Source: Fragilaria crotonensis
Lineage: Eukaryota > Bacillariophyta > Fragilariophyceae > Fragilariales > Fragilariaceae
DNA: 64,000 nucleotides
Direction: 5' to 3'
NCBI GenBank assembly: GCA_022925895.1
Contig: JAKSYS010000024.1
Location: 1-64,000, forward strand
Of the stretch, positions 47,172 through 57,800 are shown one piece after another (position 1 is the first letter of the stretch; every line of letters begins with the position of its first letter). The notes under the pieces are model-generated. The model was not told the DNA's origin and searched no databases. It saw only the letters and a list, made by a program, of their open reading frames with translations. A program made the translations under genes and the position numbers.

Positions 47172-48790
47172 CTAAACATTGAAAAAAACTAAACAAAGCG
47201 CACCTTCTGATTGCCACCTCTCGTGTGGCGCCACGCCTTCACTCCAGCGGACCAACAGGCCTAAGTCACAGCCGACTGCCCACATGGCCATTTCTCTATC
47301 TCTGATCTGGAGCTTGCCACCACTATTGCCCACAAGGATTGTCTCGCTCAGCATTGCTCTCTTCATGAGCGCACGGTGTGGTTGGCCAGCGACAACAAGG
47401 CCGCCGTCTCATGGGCCACCAAGGGCTCGCTCTTCTACGTGAGCCTCGGCCTGGGCCTACTTGCTGCGCCTCCTCAATGCTCTCCATCAGCGCAGCCACC
47501 GATACATCGCCCGCACACATGATTACATCCCCGGCCCTGTCAATGCCAGTCGCCTCTGGCATCTGACTGACACCGAGTTGCTCACCCATTTTAACTCATG
47601 TTACCCACAGCTCACCCCCTGGAGGCTGCGCACACTGACTCCCACGATGTCTTATTCAAGAAACAACGCGATCCCGTGTCTCTGTCCAGTGTGGTCTTGC
47701 CTTGAATTCCTCTCTCTGCCTCGTCTGGACGTCCTTTTGTACCAAGCTCAGCATCACACCCTGCCTCTCCAATTGTCCCGCGGACCGTATCCCTATTTTG
47801 CAACTCTTTGATACCGCACAGGCGCTCTTGTCCCCAGCCGTCGCACCGTGCGATCTTGCACGGTGGAAGACGCCTTACGAAGTATGGGGCAGGCGTTTGC
47901 CGGGTTGGAGGCCCCGGATCCTCACTTAAACCAGTTCGGCGCCCTGGACTTTTGTCTCACCGCCCTTCTTGGCACCTGGAAAAAGGCCGATGCTCCACCA
48001 GCACGCATCAAACCGCTTCCGTTACACCATGTTCATATTGCAACCCGCCTTGCCCAGCTGGAAGGCACCCCCCTCGCGCAGTGCGCCTCGGATTGTCTGG
48101 TCATTGGTTTCTATTTTTGCTGCGCCCGGGCAAATACGCCGGCGTCCTCCCCCGTCATCAATGCGACGACACGTTCCGCCTCCAGGACGTGGGCCGGTGG
48201 ATTGGCACCCGCAAACTTGATGTGCTGACTTGCCCAGTCCCGGATCTCCTATTCACTACGTTCGCCACTCTCACGTTCACATCCCAGAAGAACAGAGTGC
48301 GCGGGGAGACCATTGGCCACTCCTGGTCTGGCCACCCTTCCCTTTGTCTTGTCCTTTGCTTGGTTGCTTGTGTCCAATACCTCCGCAAGCGCCAGGCGGG
48401 ACCGACTACCAACCTCAATGCGTTCGCTGTCGTACGGTGCGTGGGCCAACCTCCTCCCGTCCCACATCACCTCGGACTGGCACCGATTGGTCCTATCCTC
48501 CCCCGACCCGGGCTTTGCGGCCTCTGACGTCTCCGCTCGCTCCACTCGCGCCGGCAGAGCCATGGCCCTCTTATGTGCGGGGATCGACGGCGACCGCATT
48601 CGCCTCATCGGTCGTTGGAAATCCGATGAGATGTATCGGTACCTGCACGTACATGCCCGCCCGTAATGACAGGCGTTGCCGCCGCGATGTTTTGCAGCGG
48701 CCACTATCGCATCCTCCCTGGCTCCACACTCCCCACCCTTCCAGCACCGCATGCTCTCTACTAGTCGGTGCCCTACCCTTCAACCCTTTC
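47172..48790 (+). mobile_element. Tyrosine-recombinase retroelement (DIRS-like), fossil
   Basis: Parts recognised in order are an RNase-H-like end region (about 47330-47610; AYLLRLLNALHQRS-type sequence, then YIPGPVNA and SRLWHLTDTELLTHFN) and a tyrosine recombinase (about 47850-48700) with an RAGRAMALL helix and GRWKSDEMYRYLH, which holds the Arg and nucleophile Tyr region. RNase H followed by a tyrosine recombinase is the order of DIRS-like elements. The family is common in diatoms (from memory). It is GC-rich compared with its flanks. The element is broken, with about five interruptions, and the part left of the RNase H was not recognised. Confidence 0.65.
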
Positions 48791-48796
48791 GGCCTC

Positions 48797-49471
48797 TGAC
48801 CGGAGTCGGACACCTTTGTACCCTTTTCTGGTTGGCTAAGACAGCGGCTCCTAGTAAATACGCCGTTGCCATCCCACACTTCCTACTACACTACTGCTAC
48901 ATATTATCCTACATGTACGCAACCGCCTCACCACGAGAGGGGGGACAAGGCGGAGTGTTGCTGTAGCGGGAGGATCCCGTTTATAGCCGGCACGGAGACG
49001 TGGCTGATCGCTCGAGTAAACGCCCATGCGCACACACACAAGCAGAATTTGGTTGACATCGTCGACAAAAAATTCTCACGCGAATGTGCATCGGGAAATG
49101 CCATATTATTTGCATGTAAAATTCCCGACGTATTGAACAGTACTCCTACTAATCACAAATCATAATGTTGGGAAGTTGACGCCTTTGCATTGTTTACCCG
49201 ATGACTACCTTGTTGAGCCCAGGTCAACTTCTTGACCGCAGCAACGACTAGAGTCAGCTAATTTTGAAGCCCACCCGCCCACTCCGGAATCGGACACCTT
49301 TGTGCCCCCCTCTGGTTGGCTAATAGTACTAACGCAGCGGCTCCTAGTAAATACGCCGTTACCATCCAACACTACCTACTACACTACTGCTACATATTAT
49401 CCACATCTACACAACCGCCTCACCACGAGAGCGACAAGGCGGAGTGCTGGCTGTAGCGGGAGGATCCCGCA
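48797..49471 (+). repeat. Pair of direct repeats of about 187 bp next to the recombinase fossil
   Basis: 48797-48983 and 49284-49471 are about 85-90 percent alike. Shared words include CGGACACCTTTGT, CAGCGGCTCCTAGTAAATAC, ACTACTGCTACATATTATCC and TGTAGCGGGAGGATCCCG. They lie directly after the recombinase, 300 bp apart, reminiscent of the split direct repeats that bound DIRS/Ngaro-type elements. No matching copy was noticed left of the element in this window. Confidence 0.85.
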
Positions 49472-50177
49472 GCTTTAAGAGGGTTCCAAGAAACAGCAAA
49501 CTTACGTGCACAAGAGGTACTTGTAGTCAGAACTGTACCACTACTGAATCGGCCATCGGTCAAACCTTGTATCCCGCAACCACGTGAAGTTTAAACTCAG
49601 GATGTTCCAACTATTGCTTCATCGGATAAACGAACGTAGATCTTGGTAATTTTTGCACGTATTATTTTTTTAGCCTAAGTATTATAGCTTCCTACTTTGG
49701 ACTTTGGAGTACTGAAAAAATTAACACGAGAATATCATGCGTTAATTATGGTGGAATCAGCGGGTCAATTGAACGCCAGTAGAAATATATTACCTGTATG
49801 CTATGTTCTTAGCGATACCTTTTGTTCATGCAATATATACCAGTAGTTACATACTGGAGTACTGGTTTTTGGATATCAATCCTGTATATATCGTATGGTT
49901 ATTCATGAATGAATGATTGATGTATGCTGCAAGAGAATTGCACATATTGAGAATTCCAACAAATACGGCATTCCTAGCGCACTTTTTTGCCATAGAATCT
50001 CCATCAATCGATATTATGCTATCTATGCATACTTCTACTAGAGTAGAGGGGTAAAACTTCGTATCATAAATGTACAGTAGCACAGTGTGCAGCTGTACTT
50101 CCTGTACAGTACCATCTACTTGGTGTCTACCGGTAGAAGCATGAGAGGAAGGTGTCACCTGAGATTGAGCATCACAA
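49472..50177. other. Gene-free stretch left of the Mutator-type MITE
   Basis: AT-rich with several AGTACT and GTAC words (near 49710, 49850, 50075 and 50105). No coding frame is supported. Confidence 0.4.
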
Positions 50178-50186
50178 TATCGGTTG

Positions 50187-51296
50187 GAGAAAACTTAATG
50201 TCTATATATTTCGATCTATTTAGAATCTATATCGAAGATATACTTATCGATACATGTACACATTTATGTAGCTTCGTTTCGACGTCATCGATACGAACCC
50301 CTCAGTGCAATTACAATCTCATCCCATGTGTATCCAATATGACTTACTTGGGGTAACTGGGGTCTACGAGGGTGCATTTTGAATGCATGTCGACGGAGCC
50401 GCGCCCAAATCCGAATTTGAAAGCCACGGGAGTTACGTATGTCTCCTACACGCGTACGTAGAAATGGTACTCAAACTACGGGTATCGTACACATTGTGAA
50501 AACTGATCACACAAATACTCCACAATTGCAATTTGGCCGAATGCACCCTCAACTGCAGACAATCTGCATGTAATATCTCTGTAGTTCATTAATTAACTTA
50601 CTTTCCATTCTGTGTCTGTATTGCATGTAGCAATTACAGTCAGTTGTAGTAACTGTGGGAATGAAACTTGTTGTTTTTGATAGATATTCAATGCATTTTT
50701 TGACAGGGAACCAGGACAACAACAATTTTAACAGGAGGCTACCGGTATCAACGTACTGTAGGTTTCACAATCGAGTACTGCGCTACTGGACCACTCGAGT
50801 ACCTTGCATAGAATCTACGGTGTACTACTCCGCATTTCTAATGTATTTTCGAACGTATAGTGCTATACTACAGTACTCCCTTAAATCATTGAACGCGGTG
50901 TTGTACAACAGTACCGGTAGTACCATAAGCCATTTGCTGACAGATGACATCGACTCGTAGACTTTGAGTAATAAGCGGTTGTAGGTTTGTCTTCAAAATA
51001 TTTGAGGGGTCGATTTGGAGTTTACCAACCCAGATTATAAACGGCGTAAGCATACCGGCAACGTACACAAGTATGTTACACATCCGCCATGTATGTCAAA
51101 CAAAAATTCGGCAACCGGGCCAGCGCCGATCTTGCGAACAGCCGAGTTTTTGAGCTGTCTGATTGGTGAAAATCGAAGACGGGATGACGTCTATGGGGCT
51201 GAAGGACAAATGAAGATAAATGTATACAAAAGTGTTTACTTTTATATTCGATATAGATTCTAAATAGATCGAAATATATAGACATTAAGCTTTCTC
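50187..51296 (+). mobile_element. Mutator-type MITE, copy B, upstream of the TLDc gene
   Basis: A 1110-bp element flanked by a perfect 9-bp direct repeat TATCGGTTG (50178-50186 and 51297-51305). Its terminal inverted repeats start GAGAAA(A/G)CTTAATGTC and are nearly identical for 50 bp (50187-50236 and 51247-51296), weaker for about 60 more. The interior matches copy A in inverted orientation: 50458-50700 with 15196-15427, and 50938-51033 with 14961-15057. Distances from core to ends agree (about 480 bp on the gene side, 170 bp on the other). No transposase is encoded. It ends 152 bp before the TLDc gene start. Confidence 0.85.
51155..51192 (+). promoter_or_regulatory. Candidate promoter motifs in MITE copy B, TLDc gene
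   Basis: CTGATTGG (near 51159) and TGACGTC (near 51185) lie 260-290 bp before the ATG of the TLDc gene, inside the gene-side end of the MITE. The same words occur in copy A before the HHL1-like gene. Regulatory function is inferred. Confidence 0.3.
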
Positions 51297-51448
51297 TATC
51301 GGTTGGATTGTAAATCATACTCCGAGTAACATTCGTTCGTCGTCAGATTGGATCGCATTGTCGCTCCTTCCAGCTTCTCTGCTTCCTGGTTCCTCATTAT
51401 CACACGGCAAGCCCGAAAGTCAAACGCTGTGTAGAATTCATTCAGGTA

Positions 51449-52825
51449 ATGGAAAGAAAAAAAATGCTTGATCCTCTTGAATCTAGGAATTCATTATCGT
51501 CTGTATCTGCACAACGCTGGCACTTTCTCAAGAAGAATCTACAGACGGTGACAAAGCGCTCTAGTTCACTCACCGTATGCGAAGGGGCGTTGCTAGATAA
51601 GCTTGTTGAAGATCGAGACGAACTCGCGGTAGACACGCGAGACGATGACGCACCAAATTCTGCTAGGCGGAATTTGAAGCAAAGGATCGCCGACAAAGGT
51701 GATGCTCTGACCATCGCTGAGCGCAAATTCCTGACTGATTTAGCTGATTCTCCCAATGTTTCCGCGGACTATTTAATCAGATCGGCGAGAGTCTTATTTC
51801 ACGACCCGCTCTTCAACGTACATGAAGAAAACGAGATCGAGGATGTGCAGTCTAAATTCCAAGTTAAACCCTCATCCTTTCGTCAGCACGATGCCTCGTT
51901 TCGCACTGAAGTATGGACCCACTTCTCACCTCTCGTGGCTAGCAAGCATACCAGCGGTCGCAAGCAAGAAGGCGTTGACGAGCAAGAGATGGACCGGGAC
52001 GGGCCCGAAAAGTACTGTACCAGTACAAAGAGATGCATGCCAAAGCTCTTCAAACGCAGGCGCAAGCATTTGAACGCAACAGCACAGGCGAAGACCGGCG
52101 AAGAAAACGACGATCAAGTTAAATTCTACATTCTTGCAACTTCCGCTTTTGATGAAGAATGCAAACCCCATGTCCTTTCGCCACCAATGATGCAATCCTT
52201 GCGAGCCGGCCTACCAGTTGCCATCCAGCAGGATAACTTCTGGCTCAAGTACAGCATGGTCCGAGATGGAGCCTCGATGCAAGGAATGCTACACAAACTT
52301 CGATCTTCAACGCGAACTGTACTCGCTATTGAAACTATGGAGGGTGATGTTTTTGGGGCATTTACCTCATCGCCGTGGCGTCCACTTGGTCCAGGGTACT
52401 TCGGATCTTGTGAAGCCTTTTTGTGGCGTATGCCAAAGTCGCGCTTCACCAGATGCGAGACTGCTGAAGATCAAATTCTTCTAGAATCCAACTTGGAGAT
52501 CTACCCATGGAGTGGCAGCAATCGGAACATTCAATGCATCCGTGCAGCTAGTGAACATCTTATTGTTGGCGGAGGAGCACCTGACAACGACTCGAGCGGA
52601 AACGGTGGTTCAGGCCTAACGATTCATTTCGACACCATGCGAGGCTTCTCAGATCCCTGCTTCACCTTCTCCTCTCCTGCGCTTCCTACAGTTAACAAAG
52701 GTGATTCCTTTGAAATTGCCAATCTCGAAGTATGGGCACTCACACCAGTGGAAACAATTCAACAAGCAGAAAAGCTGGAATTCGCGCGTCAATTCGTGTT
52801 TGATCACGCAGCAAAACGAGAATAG
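51449..52825 (+). CDS. TLDc-domain protein (OXR1/NCOA7-like domain)
   Basis: A 458-residue intronless gene starting at ATG 51449 (MERKKMLDPLESRNSLSS). The C-terminal half (about residues 240-445) is a TLDc domain: FWLKYSMVRDGASMQGMLHK, TRTVLAIETMEGDVFGAFTS, PWRPLGPGYFGSCEAFLWRM, IVGGGAPDN, LTIHFDTMRGFSDPCFTF and FEIANLEVWAL follow the family's block order, including the Gly-rich turn and the closing EVW. TLDc proteins protect cells from oxidative stress and several bind the V-ATPase (known for animal and yeast members). The N-terminal half is charged and probably helical with no named domain. The frame is complete. It is convergent with the MFSD5-type gene, with 123 bp between stops, and a Mutator-type MITE occupies its upstream region. 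Confidence 0.9.
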   Translation: MERKKMLDPLESRNSLSSVSAQRWHFLKKNLQTVTKRSSSLTVCEGALLDKLVEDRDELAVDTRDDDAPNSARRNLKQRIADKGDALTIAERKFLTDLADSPNVSADYLIRSARVLFHDPLFNVHEENEIEDVQSKFQVKPSSFRQHDASFRTEVWTHFSPLVASKHTSGRKQEGVDEQEMDRDGPEKYCTSTKRCMPKLFKRRRKHLNATAQAKTGEENDDQVKFYILATSAFDEECKPHVLSPPMMQSLRAGLPVAIQQDNFWLKYSMVRDGASMQGMLHKLRSSTRTVLAIETMEGDVFGAFTSSPWRPLGPGYFGSCEAFLWRMPKSRFTRCETAEDQILLESNLEIYPWSGSNRNIQCIRAASEHLIVGGGAPDNDSSGNGGSGLTIHFDTMRGFSDPCFTFSSPALPTVNKGDSFEIANLEVWALTPVETIQQAEKLEFARQFVFDHAAKRE

Positions 52826-52948
52826 CATGCATTCACTATAAACGCTTATGTTGCAGTTAAAGAATCGCACAAATGAGCTCACTAAGCCAGATTATAAAAT
52901 GTACTCGTAATGTTCGTGACACAAACGATTGAAATAGGTTTGTTTCCC

Positions 52949-54623
52949 TTACACAGCCTCTTCATCCGCAATGAGTGGAGCGCTATCGTCGGACGCCTCA
53001 GCACTTCCCTGTTGGTGCGATTTTTCTGCCACGTCAGACATGTTAGTCATGTTGAGACGTCTCGTCATCAACATTGCTTGCAAGATAGTAGCAATCGCCA
53101 GCATGACAGCGTTCAAAGTGAAGGACATGACAGGCGTCAAATCGGTCAGGAGGGAAAACAACACAATGAAATTAAGAGGAATGCGGAACAAGTTATAAAT
53201 GGCAGCTCTCTTGTCTTCGGGCACAATCGCTCCTTCATGGTACCCATCACCGGGAAGTACATTCCGACGCACATTTCAAAGATGAGCATTCCGACAAATT
53301 TGATTGTGTCGGTAGTACCCACTGCGACAAGGGCCATCGCGACGGAAGCAAGGGCGAATACGCCAACTGCCATTGCCTCTCCTTGATCCGGGAAATGAGA
53401 ATCGAGAAGAGGAAGATCCAGCCATGCACGAAATCATAAACGTTGAGAAAATGACCCCAAATGGCAACTGGACCTTGGTATCAGCCATGAGACTGGTCAG
53501 GGCGGGCGTCCACATGAAGACAAAATGTACATGGATCCCTCAAAGAGCGAGGAGATAACTCCACATAACCAGATGTCGCGAGATCGAACGGTGACAACGA
53601 AGGCATTCTTGAGACCATCGTACCAGTTTGATTGGCGGCCATCGTCGTTTTTCTTCTTCACGGCCATTGGCATGCTGTTCTTCGCCGTAATTCTCTTCCC
53701 AAAGACTTGCGCAGAAAATGCCGCACAACACCAAAGCGCACAGGGCAATGTCAAACTAAATGGCGTGAAGGAACGTTGTGAGTAACAGCGCAGAATTGCC
53801 TCGGTTTCTCGTCACATAGATCGCACATGCAACTCACGGGGTTCAAGAATCCGCCAACATACACCAAATCTCCCGAAACTTGTTCCATAGTCGTACTCGA
53901 CGCCGCCTTGTTCGCCACAAGCCCGGCAAGAATGGCCACTACCGAGTTTCCGTACGCTGCTGCTGAAAAGCTCTGGCTCAAAAACTGTCTTCCAAGCTTG
54001 GCATCCGCATGACTTCGAATAAGCCACGCTTCAAAAACACTGAAGAGAAGAGACGTGGCGACACCGCCCAACAGGCGTCCCAACATGAGAACGTGGAAGT
54101 TCTTGAAATCTGAAAAGAGTCATCGTGTAGAGAGAAAGTATTGCACGTGATATCGTGAGTATGTGTTGAATCTCAGGTACTCGAATGCAGTTTCAAGGAC
54201 AGTGTTTAAAAGCTCAGAAGACTTACGTTTCGTAATGCAACTTGCTGCATAAGTAATGGCAAAGATGACAACAAATCGACGGCGACCACCCCAATCTGCC
54301 ATACCACCGATGAAACTCCCGAATACCATGCTAGATCCAAATCCAGCAACGAACAAGACAGCAATCGCATGCTGGGAGTATCCATAGGCATCATAAAGGG
54401 CATAAACGTAAGGTCCCTGCAACCAATCGGAAAGTGTCGCCAAAAGATACACCAACAAGTATTTGCGAAGCAACGATTTGTGGCTTGCGATCTGCTCCTT
54501 TGTTCCGGATTCTTCGTCCTTAGAAGGATTGCTGCAGAATCTCTTCCACAAATCCGATGACCTAAGCGTAACGATCACGTTAACGATCAAGGCTACGAAG
54601 AAAAGTAGACTGTAATCGGCCAT
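52949..54623 (-). CDS. MFSD5: MFSD5/MOT2-type molybdate transporter, third exon frame-disrupted
   Basis: A major-facilitator protein of the molybdate-anion transporter family, expected to import molybdate through a membrane. Exon 1 is 54623-54227 (MADYSLLFFVALIVNVIVTL), intron 54226-54110 (GTAAGT to TTCAG), exon 2 54109-53838, intron 53837-53756 (GTGAGT to TTTAG), exon 3 from 53755 to the stop at 52949. Family signatures are LQGPYVYALYDAYGYS, LFVAGFGSSMVFGSF, ADWGGRRR and LMLGRLLGGVATSLLFSVFE. Exons 1 and 2 are perfect. Exon 3 keeps well-conserved segments (GVISSLFEGSMYI, FVFMWTPAL, FGVIFSTFMISCMAGSS, AVGVFALASVAMALVAVG, IVPEDKRAAIYNLFRIPLNF) but in changing frames. Apparent one-base shifts lie near 53690-53640, 53522, 53420, 53380 and 53228, several at short homopolymers. 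This is either assembly error or a very young pseudogene. Confidence 0.8.
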
Positions 54624-54899
54624 CTTCACCCTTACACTGATTTTTCTTTAATGAAGAATGGTATCGTCCGGCAAACACCACGGATCGCCTTTGAGCCTTT
54701 GAGTGTATGATATGATAAGTGTAAGAATAAATGAACTAGTTTTCTACTGTACCGAGTACTACAGCTACAAACTTGTACTGGTAGTACTCCATACGCACGA
54801 CGGCATCCGCACCTCGGGCTGAGGGATACAGTAGATAGTGATACTGTACCCACTCTTATAGGAACAATACTGTATATGCATACGATAGGGTCCTAGAGA
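54624..54899. other. GTAC-containing spacer before the second copia fossil
   Basis: Contains TACTGTACC, GAGTACTACAG and CTGGTAGTACTCC words within 54745-54850, upstream of the MFSD5-type gene. It probably holds that gene's promoter. No other feature. Confidence 0.35.
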
Positions 54900-57800
54900 G
54901 CATCACAGGTTATAAAGCCCAATACTTTCGCTTTCTCTTCACGTCAGAGTGCGGAACAAGCGCATTAGAGCAACGCAACAGCGGATTGACTGTGCATCCG
55001 CCGAAGCAACGCTGGTCGATCTTTGAACGTCATTGTCCAAATCGACAGCACACTCACCACGTAGAAACCTACACCGTGAGCACTATAGGGACAGAAATCT
55101 CAGAACATCATAGATTTCTACTACGGAAATAGTACCCAAAATAAGGCAAAACACCTTTCACCATGTCAACACATCCGACTTCACACGCCGCACCACCGCG
55201 CACTAGCGCAAGGCTTGAAGCGCGACAGAACCGTGGCGCACCAGGTTGGATCACCCCAGCCGGCGGAAACGAAGAAAAACGGCTCATCATGGCATTGGTA
55301 GACTACTTGCATGATGCGTCGGAGGACCTGGCAGTACTACGATACTTGACAAAAGAGTATCGAGCCATTGCATCAACAATGAATACCATTCCCACCGTCC
55401 GCAAGGTTCGGAAACGTCTCACGGAACTCGGCGTCCCATACCTACAATATGACTATAGCCGAAAGAAATGGATGTACTGGAATGACTACTCAGAAACTGG
55501 CATGATTGCATGGCAAGACCAGGCCGAGTCATCTTCAACAGACGAGGACGAGGGGAACCAAGATGAAGAAGAGAAACACCAACAAGAAGAACACGAAGAC
55601 CAACTGTTGCGGACACAAAGTACCAGTGGAGGAGGACATCAGCAAGTTAAAGAAGATGTTCAAGATAAAGGAGATCCGATACTAGCCGAAGACACATTGC
55701 CACCACCGGAACATCGGCAGAGTGTGGCGACCAGTGTCACCCAGCAACAGGCAGATAAGTTCACGTCACCAGACCCCCCGACGGATAAGGATCCCCCGGC
55801 AACTAGGAATGCACCTCTGGACCCCTCCGCCCCTCAAGATACTGCGGAAGAAGCGTACGAAGATCAGTCATCACAGAGTAGTTCACCATTGCTTACACCA
55901 AGGATGGACATAGCGACAAGGACATCACGACCCGGACATCACCCAGCATGGTTCAGCTCACCCACTCCGATCCGCAACCCATACACAGGGCAACAGATGC
56001 AAATCCCACTTCCAACCCGTCTCCAACATATGGTCCAGGAACTTCAGGATCATGATGATTGGTTTGCCGATGAAGATAACGACGGAACGACCCCTGAAAC
56101 TGCGATACACGTCGATGAAGAAGACTCTTCCCCGATGAAACAGCACCGTCGTCGCCCTACACCACCACCCACGGACGAAGACGGCTTCATCACGGTTCCC
56201 CCGCACAGGAATGAACGTCCCAGTAACAACCCGATAACCCAACGGGCAGTACCGCCTCGACCAACACCTCCAAAGACACAGCAGAACACGCACCAAGTCA
56301 CTTTGGACACGGTCATGGAAACTCTCTCGGAACATGCACGTACCCTGGAGCATGCAGCGATGATACAACATCGGAACCGGATGGACCAGGCGAAGGAGGA
56401 ATTACAGGTGGCGGTGAAAGAGGCAATCGAGCAGATCAAACAGGCAGGCGACGCACAGTGTGTGGAACAGAAGCAAGCATTGGACCGATATTGCGGAGAA
56501 CAAATGGAATCTTTGATTTCGGATTTGGACAACTTTGCCGGACAGGCACAACGCATCCAACAAGAAATCCTTCAGGGTGTTCGCGATGGCACCGACGCAG
56601 CCCGTACTGTACCGATTGATGACGAAGAAGAAATCCCAGCCGCCGTCACCGGGCAGCCCGGTAGGAAACAGCAGGGAAAGGCAACAGTCGACAATTCGGA
56701 TACCGTCCCGACGCAGCGATGGACCCGAGTGGACTATGAGGAGATCACAAAGGGAGGGATGCATCAGTCCCCAACCACGCAGGAGGATAGATATGCAAGC
56801 AACGAGTATCACCTGCTCAAGCTGCGATCCACATCTACCCCAACACAGCTTCAGACCAAAGACCGGAAGGCGGTAGTCAAGTTCTACAATGCATTCATCG
56901 ATTTTCTGAAGCAATATCGCGTACCTATCAAGACGTTTGACCAAATCAGGATCGAGCACTTAGAGGACCCGGCGGCTACGATCAATCCCCCCGCAATGGA
57001 GGCTGACTTGCAACAGTATCAAGAATACAGCGCAGCAATATATGCGCGTTTGGAGGAAGATGGCGTCCTGGACCCCTCGGAACCGGTTTATCGCGGATTA
57101 CTCCAAATGTACAACCGGACTCGAGATGGATACCGCTTACTGAAGTCACTGCTGGCAGCGACACTGATGGTGGATGCAAAGAACATAAGTCAGTTGAGTA
57201 GTACACCACCACCAGTGGACTCGACGATTCACCCATACGAGTATGCATCGCAGTTACAAGAGTTTTTCCAGTTCCAAATGGAACAGCAGCGACACTACAC
57301 AGAACGAGAACAGGCGATGATGTTTCTTCAAGGTATGCAACAGGTCCGCATGTACGCGGCAGCGGCCACACAATTGATGCACGATTTAGAACAACACCCT
57401 CTCTTGGGTTCCGTTCCCCATAAATTTGTATTCCCCGCCCTACCGATTACCTTAGCTTCACATCCTGCTGCGTTACCAATGCCCTCAACAAACCAAGACA
57501 CGTACACTCCAGCGCGTCTGAATGTTACTAGGGCACAGGCTGACTCCAAGTCCCGCTCTAACGCACCAAGCAATCGGAGCACATTGGCGAGAAATCGACG
57601 CGACTCCGCGGGTACGAGACCGCCACAAAAGGACACTCAATGCTCCGCATGCGCAACATACGGACACGAGGTAGCCGACTGCAAAGTACTACCTAAAGTC
57701 GCAGCTTGCCTCGCATACCAAGAGGCACACACATCAATGGTCCAGGCAGCATTACAACGGTACCGCAAACTCAACCATCCGACCAACCGGCAGACTCGAC

